A stretch of DNA of 52,349 nt, from assembly GCA_020718205.1 (NCBI GenBank), contig DYSN01000012.1:1-52349 (forward strand). Direction: 5' to 3'. Below are positions 18,456 to 26,659 of the stretch, one piece after another. Source of the DNA: Draconibacterium orientale (lineage in GTDB: Bacteria > Bacteroidota > Bacteroidia > Bacteroidales > UBA12170). Under the pieces are notes generated by a model. The model was given only the letters and a program-made list of their open reading frames with translations, did not search any database and was not told the DNA's origin. How positions within the stretch are numbered: the stretch's first letter is position 1; each line of letters begins with the position of its first letter. Both the position numbers and the translations under genes were made by a program.

Positions 18456-20462
18456 TTGATTGCCAAATTCAATTATCGAATGATACAGACTCTTGTTTCT
18501 TTAAAAAAATTATTATTCTCTATGCTATCTTTGAGCCTGGTTTTACTGTGGCATGCGCCAATATCGGCCCAAAATTGCGCGATTCAATTATCGAAAAAAG
18601 ATTTAAAAGAATACCAGAAAAGCTGGGAGCTTTTTCAGCAAAAAGACTTTGGCGGAGCCAGCGAGCTCATGTTTCAGGTCTCAAAAACCAACCCCGATTA
18701 TGCTCAGGCTCAAATGTCGCTGGGCATCTTTTACATCGAAAATCCAAGACCCAATATTAAAACTGCCCGAAAATATCTCGAAAAGTCCGTAGAATTATGT
18801 GCCGACAGTGTGCTCTATTCTCATTTCTATTTGGGGAAAATATACTATGGCAACCGTCAATTCGAGAAAGCCATCGCCTGTTTTGAGCATTTTTTAAAGG
18901 ACGTGGACTTAATTAAATCCGACGACGACTACTTCGAGATTAAAAATTATCTGGAGTATTCAAGGGTTTCGCAAGAGCTTCTGAGTCATCCCGTACCCTT
19001 TGAGCCAGTTGTGGTTCCCGGTATTTCCACTGCCTCCGACGAGTATTTACCCATCATTTCGCCCGACAATGAGTTTGCCCTTTTCACGCGGCGGCAGAAA
19101 CAATATATAACCCGTGGATTGGTCGAAGAAATGGTTGAAAAAGAAGTATTTACCTACAGTTTACGAAATTCAGAAGGGATTTTTGAGCAAGGCTGGGATA
19201 TGGATGCCCCATTTAACAGAGTGGAGAACGAAGGCGCTGCCACACTCACCATCGATAACTACGATTTGTATTACACGGTTTGTACCCGCGATCCTAAAAC
19301 CAAATATCTAAATTGCGACCTGTATCACAGTCAGTTCAGAGATGGAAACTGGAGTAAAATTGAAGGACTGGGCGAGCATATCAACGGGTCCGATAGCTGG
19401 GAATCGCAGCCATCTGTAACTTCCGATGGTTCCAGAATTTATTTTGCATCGAACCGGATTGGCGGATTGGGGGGCTACGATATTTATCTAATCACCCGCA
19501 ACAACGATGGAAAATGGAGCAATCCGGAGAATGTGGGGGCATCCATCAACACTCCCGGAAACGAAAAATCGCCCTTTATTCACACCGACAGCCAAACGCT
19601 GTATTTCTCGTCCGACGGACATAAGGGTCTGGGGGGATATGATATTTTCTTTAGCCGCTTTAACGAGCAAAATGAGTGGCAAAAGCCCACCAATATTGGC
19701 TATCCTATCAATTCTTTCGACGACGATTTGGGCTTTTTTGTGAGCACCGATGGTCAATATGGCTACTACGCCAGCAACCGAATCGACGAAAACAACAACT
19801 GGAATCTGTATACTTTTCCGCTTTATCCCGAAGCCCGTCCGCAAAAGGTATTGTTTATTAAAGGTACCGTGGATGTGGGAGAAAATCCGGAACCCATTAG
19901 AGCCAAAGTTCAGCTAAAAAATTTACGCACCAAAGCTGTCACCGAAATACCGGTGGATACCAATACGGGGAAATATGTGGCAGCCATTCTATTTAAAGAC
20001 AATCAGTTGCTCACCGTAAAAAACGACGGATATATCTTCTCTTCCAGGCTTCTCAGCACAGAAGACACCACTCTCAACGAGCCGAAAAAGATGGATATAG
20101 TGATGAAAGAGATTAAAGTGGGCCATAGCTATAAGATTGACGATATCAACTTCATCACCAATTCGGCTGAGCTTTCCGCCGATGCGAAAAAAATAATAGA
20201 TGAATTTGCGACTTTTTTAACTGAAAACCCCTCCATCGAAATTGAAATTCAAGGACATACCGACAATGTGGGCAACGACCAAACCAATATGGATTTATCT
20301 GACAAAAGAGCGAGGTCGGTTTACAACTGGCTGATAGAAAAAGGGATTGCTTCGAGCCGCTTAGCGTCGAGAGGATATGGAGAAACCCAGCCCATTGCAT
20401 CCAATGAAACTCTAGACGGACGAGCCCAAAACCGCAGAACTGTTTTCCTGATAAAAAAATAA
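18456..20462 (+). CDS. PorE-like OmpA-family protein (TPR, beta-propeller, CRD, OmpA)
   Basis: The domain order matches PorE, an outer-membrane component of the type IX secretion system: TPR-like helices around residues 45-165, a PD40/WD40-like propeller around 185-450 (SDGSRIYFASNRIGGLGGYD, then TLYFSSDGHKGLGGYDIFFS), a carboxypeptidase-regulatory-like fold around 465-545, and a C-terminal OmpA peptidoglycan-binding domain with GHTDNVGNDQTNMDLSDKRA near residue 602. The 668-residue length fits. The signal region ends ISAQNC; I see no confident lipobox, although PorE is a lipoprotein in Porphyromonas. The ATG at 18480 may be the true start. Many Bacteroidota carry several such proteins, so a different OmpA-family role is possible. 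Confidence 0.75.
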   Translation: MIAKFNYRMIQTLVSLKKLLFSMLSLSLVLLWHAPISAQNCAIQLSKKDLKEYQKSWELFQQKDFGGASELMFQVSKTNPDYAQAQMSLGIFYIENPRPNIKTARKYLEKSVELCADSVLYSHFYLGKIYYGNRQFEKAIACFEHFLKDVDLIKSDDDYFEIKNYLEYSRVSQELLSHPVPFEPVVVPGISTASDEYLPIISPDNEFALFTRRQKQYITRGLVEEMVEKEVFTYSLRNSEGIFEQGWDMDAPFNRVENEGAATLTIDNYDLYYTVCTRDPKTKYLNCDLYHSQFRDGNWSKIEGLGEHINGSDSWESQPSVTSDGSRIYFASNRIGGLGGYDIYLITRNNDGKWSNPENVGASINTPGNEKSPFIHTDSQTLYFSSDGHKGLGGYDIFFSRFNEQNEWQKPTNIGYPINSFDDDLGFFVSTDGQYGYYASNRIDENNNWNLYTFPLYPEARPQKVLFIKGTVDVGENPEPIRAKVQLKNLRTKAVTEIPVDTNTGKYVAAILFKDNQLLTVKNDGYIFSSRLLSTEDTTLNEPKKMDIVMKEIKVGHSYKIDDINFITNSAELSADAKKIIDEFATFLTENPSIEIEIQGHTDNVGNDQTNMDLSDKRARSVYNWLIEKGIASSRLASRGYGETQPIASNETLDGRAQNRRTVFLIKK

Positions 20463-20513
20463 ATCCCCCGATTTTAATACACTTTTTACTTATTTTAGCC
20501 AAAAATATTTTGT

Positions 20514-21077
20514 ATGCTCAAAACCTATTATGCTCAATTTAATGCATTTGTAAAGAAGAAGAAATTAGAACCTATGGTGGATGTGGGAATTTTTATTTTG
20601 TTAACTCTCATCATCCATTACTCTTATCGCTATTGGGTTACCACCGATTATTTCCCATTATCGGGTTTAATGAACAACTTACACGAGTTTTTTTCTGACC
20701 GCGTTTTTATCGAAAGCAGCTGGTTTATTCAGAACATTCTCGGCATGGACATCACCACTGAGGAGCGGACCATGTATTGGGGAACAACAGGTTATATTTC
20801 CATCAATCAAGGCTGTTCGGGATTAAAGCAAATGATTCAGTTTGCTCTTTTAATGGCGATATTTCCCGGGCCCTGGCGCCATAAGCTTTGGTATATTCCC
20901 CTTGGAATTTTCATTGTCCATTTAACCAATCTGTTCAGAATCATTGGGTTGGCCGTGGTCTTGGTTACTGTTCCCGATTATTGGGATTTTAGTCACGACA
21001 ATATTTTCCGCCCACTGTTCTATGTGGTTATTTTTGGATTGTGGGTTTATTGGGTTGAGAAACTGAAGAAGAAATAA
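20514..21077 (+). CDS. Exosortase/archaeosortase-family protein
   Basis: This 187-residue multi-pass membrane protein has the three catalytic residues of the exosortase family in order and context: Cys101 in ISINQGCSGLKQ, Arg142 in LTNLFRIIGLA, and His161 in YWDFSHDNIFRP. Around them are five or six hydrophobic helices. Exosortases are thought to cleave a C-terminal tripartite signal (PEP-CTERM-like) and attach exported proteins to an envelope polymer. Bacteroidota carry several subtypes (such as XrtF, XrtN, XrtX and XrtY); which one this is cannot be decided here. No protein in the window shows a matching sorting signal, so substrates must lie elsewhere. It is followed by an MBOAT and an AlgJ-like gene. 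Confidence 0.88.
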   Translation: MLKTYYAQFNAFVKKKKLEPMVDVGIFILLTLIIHYSYRYWVTTDYFPLSGLMNNLHEFFSDRVFIESSWFIQNILGMDITTEERTMYWGTTGYISINQGCSGLKQMIQFALLMAIFPGPWRHKLWYIPLGIFIVHLTNLFRIIGLAVVLVTVPDYWDFSHDNIFRPLFYVVIFGLWVYWVEKLKKK

Positions 21078-21116
21078 GTGCCAATTACTCTCAAAGCAAT
21101 AATTATAACTTATTTT

Positions 21117-21124
21117 TAGCTTTG
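21117..21124 (+). promoter_or_regulatory. -7 box before the MBOAT gene
   Basis: TAGCTTTG matches TAnnTTTG and is 22 bases before the ATG at 21147. It suggests that the MBOAT/AlgJ-like pair may also be transcribed separately from the exosortase gene. Confidence 0.45.
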
Positions 21125-21146
21125 CATCCAATATTTTATACATCAA

Positions 21147-22577
21147 ATGGTATTCAGCAGCAGCCTTTTTCTGTTATTCTTCTTACCGGTTTTTTTAATT
21201 TTTTATCATTTATATAGAAATGATAATTATAAAAATTGGGTAATTCTGGCAGGTAGTTTGCTGTTTTACTCCTGGGGAGCTCCAATGTTTGTCTTTGTAG
21301 TCGTGGGCTCTGTGATAGTAGATTATTATATAATCGAAGCCATGCACAAATCCACCAACCAACGATACCGAAAAACGCTTCTTGTTGTTTCGGTTTCTAT
21401 CAATGTGGGTTTGCTACTCTATTTTAAATATGCCAATTTCTTTGTAGAGAATGTAGATGTTTTACTGAACAGTCTTGGTTATGAGAATGTTCGCTGGACT
21501 CAGGTGGCCTTGCCTGTGGGAATCTCCTTTTACACCTTTCAAACCCTCACCTACGCCATTGATGTGTATCGGGGTGTTCACAAGCCTCTGCGCAATCCGT
21601 TTCAATATCTTGTTTATATTCTTCTTTTCCCCCAGCTTATTGCTGGCCCAATTGTTAGATTTAATCAAATTGCAGATCAGATTGAAAGTCGGCAACATTT
21701 GGAAACCATTGACAATAAACTACTTGGATTTTTTAGATTTGGAATTGGATTAGCAAAAAAAGTACTCATAGCGAATGTTTTAGGTGCTGAAGCCGACGAA
21801 GCTTTTGCGCTGGCCGAAGGAGAACTCACTTCATCCATAGCCTGGATTGGAATTATAGCATACACCTTCCAAATCTATTATGACTTTTCGGGCTATTCGG
21901 ACATGGCTATCGGCATGGGCAGGATGATGGGATTCAAATTCCCCGAGAACTTCAACAACCCCTATATTTCACAAAATATTACCGAATTCTGGCGCCGCTG
22001 GCATATGACTCTGGGGAGCTGGATGCGCGATTATCTCTACATTCCCATGGGCGGAAGTAAGGTAGATACAAAAACCAGGCTTTATTTCAATCTGTGGTTT
22101 GTCTTTATCATCTCCGGCCTTTGGCATGGGGCTGCCTGGAATTTTGTTATCTGGGGAGCTTATCATGGGTTTTTCCTGATTCTCGACCGACTTTTCTTTC
22201 TTAAGATTAGCCGGAAAATTGGAAGATTCCCCAGTATTGCCATCACTTTCTTCATCACCATTATTGGCTGGGTGCTATTTAGAGCCGAAAGTCTGCCGCA
22301 AGTAAGTTATTATCTTGAAGCCATGTTTAGTTTCGGCAACTTCACGTTGAATCATTACGAAACGGAATTTTGGGTGATGCTTGTGGTGGGAATCGTCTTC
22401 GCTTTCAGTACTTTAACTTCTATTGCATTGAAATGGGAACAAATATTCTTTTTCCCCAGTCGGTACAGTTTGATGGGATATCTTTCCATGTCGGCCATAG
22501 TGCTTATATTCTTGATTTTGAGCTTAGGATCTATCACAAGCTCTGGTTTTAATCCCTTTATTTATTTTAGGTTCTAA
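21147..22577 (+). CDS. MBOAT-family O-acyltransferase (AlgI-like)
   Basis: This 476-residue membrane-bound O-acyltransferase resembles AlgI/DltB. It has around ten hydrophobic segments and the family core: WRRWHMTLGSWMRDYLYIP near residue 285 and the catalytic-histidine segment GLWHGAAWNFVIWGAYHG, with the histidine at about residue 327. AlgI-type proteins move acetyl groups across the cytoplasmic membrane for O-acetylation of exported polysaccharides by AlgJ/AlgX partners. The stop codon is one base before the ATG of an AlgJ/AlgX-like gene, a pairing that strongly supports this role. The acceptor polymer is unknown; no polysaccharide synthase lies in the cassette. Confidence 0.92.
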   Translation: MVFSSSLFLLFFLPVFLIFYHLYRNDNYKNWVILAGSLLFYSWGAPMFVFVVVGSVIVDYYIIEAMHKSTNQRYRKTLLVVSVSINVGLLLYFKYANFFVENVDVLLNSLGYENVRWTQVALPVGISFYTFQTLTYAIDVYRGVHKPLRNPFQYLVYILLFPQLIAGPIVRFNQIADQIESRQHLETIDNKLLGFFRFGIGLAKKVLIANVLGAEADEAFALAEGELTSSIAWIGIIAYTFQIYYDFSGYSDMAIGMGRMMGFKFPENFNNPYISQNITEFWRRWHMTLGSWMRDYLYIPMGGSKVDTKTRLYFNLWFVFIISGLWHGAAWNFVIWGAYHGFFLILDRLFFLKISRKIGRFPSIAITFFITIIGWVLFRAESLPQVSYYLEAMFSFGNFTLNHYETEFWVMLVVGIVFAFSTLTSIALKWEQIFFFPSRYSLMGYLSMSAIVLIFLILSLGSITSSGFNPFIYFRF

Positions 22578-22578
22578 G

Positions 22579-23865
22579 ATGAAAAACCCAGTTAAAACAG
22601 GGCTAATGGTTATTTTAATCGGGGTTTTATCCATCCCGATGATACAATACTATTTTCCAATCATTACCATGAAACCGTTGGAAGGGAGTTATACAAAAAA
22701 ATCCCCTGAAAATTTCTCGTGGAAAGGCTGGTTTGAAGGGACTTTTCAATCGAATTTTGATGAATGGTATAACGAAAACTTCGGTTTTCGCAATTTCTTC
22801 GTAAGGCTTCATAATCAAGTCAATTATTCTCTGTTCAATCAAGCCAACAGCCACAAAATTGTGATAGGAAAAAATGGTTATCTATATGAAGAAGAGTATA
22901 TTAAATCATATTTTGGTCAAAATTATCAGGGCATCAACAATATCAGCGAAACCGTAAAAAGTATTTCAGGAACTGCGGAGTATCTTAAGGAACATAATAC
23001 TCAATTTCTGGTGGTAATTGCTCCCGGAAAAGGATTTTTTTACCCTGAATACATACCCGATTACCTGATAACTAAAAAGGATTCAACTAATTATGATGTT
23101 TTTTTAGCAGCTCTCAAATCATCCAATATCCCTTGTCTGGATTTTAACCGGGTCTTTCTAAACCGAAAAGATACATCGTCCTTTGTTCTTTACCCTAAAA
23201 CTGGCATTCACTGGAGTCAGGCTTCTATTCCTTTTGTGCTTGACTCACTACACAGGTTTATTGAATCACTTACCAAAATTCCAATGGCACGATTCCGGTA
23301 CTCCTATAAAGAATCCACTCGCATACCCGATAGGCAAGACTCTGATATAGAACGCTCTCTAAATTTATTATACCCTATTGAGAATGATTTACTTGTTTAT
23401 CCCAAATGGGTTTGGAAGGATCAAAAGGACCATAGAAAACCTAAGGCGATTTTTATTGGCGATAGTTTCTACTGGCAAATCTACAATTTAGGCGCCAATA
23501 AGCGTTTTTATGAGGACGCAGAATTCTGGTACTATTTTAAACAGGCTCATGCCGTAAAATATTCCTCATCTACTCAGGTAAAAGATCTGGACATTTTAAA
23601 TAAACTTATTGATTCTGATATAGTTATACTTTTTACCTCCGAGGCAAATCTTCATATTTTCCCCTTTGGTTTTGAAGGAGTTTACGGCAACTTTAATCTA
23701 AAAAATCGTTTGATTGAAGAAAAAACACAAAAGCTAATTCAATACATTAGAACCAATAATAACTGGTTTCAACACATCAAAGAAAAAGCGGAAGTAAAAA
23801 ACATTTCCGTCGACAGCATGCTGTATCTGGATGCAAAATATATGATTTTGAATCAGAAAAAATAA
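22579..23865 (+). CDS. AlgJ/AlgX-like (DHHW/SGNH) acetyltransferase partner
   Basis: This 428-residue protein has one N-terminal membrane/signal segment (residues 8-27) and an AlgX/AlgJ-like SGNH fold: an N-terminal WYNENFGFRNFFVRLHNQ region, IGKNGYLYEEEYI near 95, FLVVIAPGKGFFYPEYIPDY near 143, the GIHW motif at 209-212, and a GDSFYW serine motif (Ser296). It should act in the periplasm, taking acetyl groups from the MBOAT protein and adding them to a polymer. In classical AlgJ/AlgX the His is preceded by Asp two residues before (DxHW-like); here that position is Gly209, so catalytic details may differ. It is directly coupled to the MBOAT gene. Confidence 0.83.
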   Translation: MKNPVKTGLMVILIGVLSIPMIQYYFPIITMKPLEGSYTKKSPENFSWKGWFEGTFQSNFDEWYNENFGFRNFFVRLHNQVNYSLFNQANSHKIVIGKNGYLYEEEYIKSYFGQNYQGINNISETVKSISGTAEYLKEHNTQFLVVIAPGKGFFYPEYIPDYLITKKDSTNYDVFLAALKSSNIPCLDFNRVFLNRKDTSSFVLYPKTGIHWSQASIPFVLDSLHRFIESLTKIPMARFRYSYKESTRIPDRQDSDIERSLNLLYPIENDLLVYPKWVWKDQKDHRKPKAIFIGDSFYWQIYNLGANKRFYEDAEFWYYFKQAHAVKYSSSTQVKDLDILNKLIDSDIVILFTSEANLHIFPFGFEGVYGNFNLKNRLIEEKTQKLIQYIRTNNNWFQHIKEKAEVKNISVDSMLYLDAKYMILNQKK

Positions 23866-23895
23866 AATTGCCCCCCGAATAAAATTGGATTGGCC

Positions 23896-23927
23896 TTGAT
23901 ATTGAGCTTATAATTGTCATACATTTG
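23896..23927 (+). promoter_or_regulatory. Promoter of the cobalamin riboswitch operon
   Basis: TTG at 23896-23898 and TACATTTG at 23920-23927 are separated by 21 bases, a good Bacteroidota promoter. Transcription would begin near 23934, just before the riboswitch core. Confidence 0.7.
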
Positions 23928-23933
23928 CCCCGG

Positions 23934-24092
23934 TATTGGTCCACAAGAGTGGATAAATGGGAATCGGGTGTAAATCCCGAACAGTTCCCGCTGCTGTAAG
24001 TCGGTTTATTGTTTTGAGCATGATGTCACTGTTTCGCCAATCGAAATGGGAAGGCGCTCTAAATCTTCGACAAGTCAGAAAACCTGCCCATA
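23934..24092 (+). ncRNA. Cobalamin (B12) riboswitch
   Basis: Conserved parts of the AdoCbl-type riboswitch are directly visible in order: a GGGAAT...GGTGTAAATCCC segment at 23959-23978, CCCGCTGCTGTAAG at 23987-24000, a CACTG box near 24027-24031, GGGAAGGCGC near 24048-24057, and the B12-box-like AAGTCAGAAAACCTGCC at 24072-24088. The downstream genes encode a surface protein with a transcobalamin-like domain and a BtuB-like receptor, which fits B12 repression of B12 uptake. Confidence 0.93.
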
Positions 24093-24178
24093 CCTAATAG
24101 ATTTTGTAGCTTTCGGTGAAAAGGCAAAAAATCGACCACATATTTTTTTGGTTGGTTCATACCCTCTTATTTTCTCTG

Positions 24179-24204
24179 ACTGCAAAATCAATTGCGGTTT
24201 TTTT
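24179..24204 (+). terminator. Riboswitch-controlled terminator with competing pairing
   Basis: ACTGCAA at 24179-24185 pairs with TTGCGGT at 24192-24198 (one G-U pair) and is followed by a run of seven T residues (24198-24204), ahead of the first ATG at 24245. TTGCGGT is also a perfect complement of ACCGCAA at 24217-24223, so a competing hairpin could prevent termination. This suggests transcriptional rather than translational control by the riboswitch. Confidence 0.65.
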
Positions 24205-24244
24205 ATGCCAAATCTTACCGCAAATATTAACAAATTGACAGGTC

Positions 24245-26659
24245 ATGAGAAAGTCGTTGGTCGTAGTTTTTGCTCTTTTGGTGTTGCTCACAGCAAGCAC
24301 CAAAGCACAGTATGTGGCAGAAATTATTGATTATCAGCCCGCTCCCGGACAGCTCATCAATACCGATTTGTTTGGCAGCCCCACTGCAGCTCAAAGTATT
24401 GTCGGACAGCCCGACGGACTCGTTTCTCTTGGAGCTTTTGGCGGATTTATTGTGGTGCGAGTGAACCAAACCATTGCCAACGATCCTAACAATCCCTTTG
24501 GGGTGGATTTTACCATTTTTGGCAATCCGCTGCCCAACTGGAGTGAACCCGGAACAGTGGAAGTGATGAAAGACGAAAATGGCAATAGAATTCCCGACGA
24601 AGAATGGTTTTTGCTGGCCGGAAGCGATTATTACTGGAATTCAACTTACAAAAACTATGCCCTCACCTGGTTCAACTCTGCTACACCGCAGAATCCCGAT
24701 ATTCTTTGGGTAGATCAAAACCAGGATTCGGGCTATATTGTTGCCAATTCAACTCATTCGCAAAACTACTATCCAAACCATGAAACATTTCCCCAGATAG
24801 ACGCTGTTCAGCAACAATACGGCGGGCAACTTATCGAAGGGGCTCTCGATTTTTCATCCGATGGAATCATCCGCTCCTATGCCCGTGGTTTTGGGTATGC
24901 TGATAATCAATTGCGCGGAAACTCAAACTATTCTACCCCCGACAATCCATACACCGCAGAAATAGAAAACAGCGGGGGCGATGCCATGGACATTGGCTGG
25001 GCGAGAAATTCAGCGGGCGAAAGAGTTATTTTAGATGGAATCGATTTTGTCAGAATCACAACCGCGATGAACCAAAATGCGGGTTATCTGGGGGAAATAT
25101 CCACAGAAATCAGCGGCATTGCCGATGTGGAACCCAACTCCAATATGAGTGGAACCACCAACTGCATTGTGCTACGCGATTTGCCAAAAACAATGCTTGT
25201 TCATTCTGAATTGCCGCTGGAAGCCCTCTATTTTGAACAGGGAATTCCCGCTCAGCAGCAGAATATGATTTATACGGTATCCCCTGCCCCATTGGCCCAA
25301 ATTACTGACAATCAAATACTAAAAGCTCTTCAAACAGGAACCTTTACACTTTCCGTTCATGCTGAGCAGAATCCACAAATAGCTCAAACAACCACAATAA
25401 CCATCATCGAACCAACTTCCATCCAATTCGATGAAGTATTCAGTAATTTGGTGATTGATGAAAGTAAATCTCTTGGGGTCAGAATTTTCGATCAGAATCA
25501 GTTGCCGATATCAGGATTAAAAATTCTTTGGCAAAGCAGTCAGCCCGAAATTGTCTCCATAAATTCTCAATCAGATGCGTTTTCTGCCGAAGGAAAGGCC
25601 GTTGGACAAGCTTTTCTGAAAGCTTACGTTGAAGGATTTGAACAGGTTTGCGATTCTTTTTTAGTGACAGTTACCGAAACCCATCAACGAATCAAAGCTT
25701 TTATTACCGTAAAAACTACCGAAGAAACCATAATTCCCCGGCAGGCGCTTTGGGTGGAAAACTTTAACCTGCAACCTTATATCTACGACCCGCAGGAAGA
25801 CTACAGCCCTGCAACTCTTCCTCAGATAAGCTTCGCACATGCAATAGCTCAATTATTTAATAATCAAGGGCTAACAGGATATTTCTTTTTCAAGGACGAT
25901 CAGCCTGACAAGGGATTGTATGTTTGGAAAGTTCCGGTATCTGGTGAGAATAGTGTGGAATATTATTACGGTTACGGGGGAAATCTTCAAAACCCATATA
26001 CCAAATGTTGGCTGGTGCAGGTTAACGGGCAACCTTTTACCGCTGACCTGGAAATCTTATTGATTTCTCCCAACGATGAAATCCTGATTTATCAGTTGGA
26101 GACATTGGCTGAACCCTGGCAAATAAGTCATCTGTCCATCACGCCCGACACAATTCAGCCCGAAGAGACCGCGATTGCCCTGCACCAATCATTCTCCTTT
26201 GAATGGAGCGATAATGGTATTATGGCCATCAACTCGAGCTTACTCACTGATATCCAACTGTTTTTAAATGGGAATCCGTTTATTCTTAACAATGAAAATG
26301 TGGTAACAAACTCCTTTGGGGAAGCAGAATTCGGGCTTAGCACCGAAGGTTCACATCTCATTTCCGCAGGGACGGATGCTGCCCATGTGTTCGTAAAAAG
26401 TGCCACAAGTGTTCAGGAGCAATTCTCAGACAAATTCCACATCTATCCAAATCCGGTGAATCAGGGTTTTGTTCACATTCAGTCGGACCAAAACATTCTG
26501 CTGAAAAAAGTAGAAATCCTTTCCATTAACGGGCTTCTGATATGGGCCGGAGAGACCTCTGAAAAGAATATCCCCATCGATTTTCTGTCGCCAGGAACCT
26601 ATATCCTCCGAATTTCAACCGATTCAGGCCTTTTCCACCAAAGGTTTATTAAACTTTGA
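24245..26659 (+). CDS. T9SS surface protein with transcobalamin-like DUF4430 domain, B12 uptake
   Basis: This 804-residue protein has a signal peptide (to about residue 21, TKAQ), a large N-terminal domain of unknown type (about 22-300) rich in aromatic and Asn/Asp residues, a Big_2-like Ig domain (about 390-475), a DUF4430-like domain (about 500-615; FFFKDDQPDKGLYVWKVPVS, then CWLVQVNGQPF), a further beta-rich segment, and a T9SS type A sorting domain from about residue 727 (FHIYPNPVNQGFVHIQ). DUF4430 is the family containing the C-terminal domain of animal transcobalamin and intrinsic factor. Control by a B12 riboswitch and overlap with a TonB receptor gene indicate a surface cobalamin-capture protein, an analogue of Bacteroides BtuG/BtuH. 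Binding is inferred. Confidence 0.8.
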   Translation: MRKSLVVVFALLVLLTASTKAQYVAEIIDYQPAPGQLINTDLFGSPTAAQSIVGQPDGLVSLGAFGGFIVVRVNQTIANDPNNPFGVDFTIFGNPLPNWSEPGTVEVMKDENGNRIPDEEWFLLAGSDYYWNSTYKNYALTWFNSATPQNPDILWVDQNQDSGYIVANSTHSQNYYPNHETFPQIDAVQQQYGGQLIEGALDFSSDGIIRSYARGFGYADNQLRGNSNYSTPDNPYTAEIENSGGDAMDIGWARNSAGERVILDGIDFVRITTAMNQNAGYLGEISTEISGIADVEPNSNMSGTTNCIVLRDLPKTMLVHSELPLEALYFEQGIPAQQQNMIYTVSPAPLAQITDNQILKALQTGTFTLSVHAEQNPQIAQTTTITIIEPTSIQFDEVFSNLVIDESKSLGVRIFDQNQLPISGLKILWQSSQPEIVSINSQSDAFSAEGKAVGQAFLKAYVEGFEQVCDSFLVTVTETHQRIKAFITVKTTEETIIPRQALWVENFNLQPYIYDPQEDYSPATLPQISFAHAIAQLFNNQGLTGYFFFKDDQPDKGLYVWKVPVSGENSVEYYYGYGGNLQNPYTKCWLVQVNGQPFTADLEILLISPNDEILIYQLETLAEPWQISHLSITPDTIQPEETAIALHQSFSFEWSDNGIMAINSSLLTDIQLFLNGNPFILNNENVVTNSFGEAEFGLSTEGSHLISAGTDAAHVFVKSATSVQEQFSDKFHIYPNPVNQGFVHIQSDQNILLKKVEILSINGLLIWAGETSEKNIPIDFLSPGTYILRISTDSGLFHQRFIKL

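Noticed and set aside
18527-18534. TATCTTTG resembling a promoter inside the PorE-like gene
   Set aside because: It lies in the signal-peptide coding region and would remove the export signal from the product.
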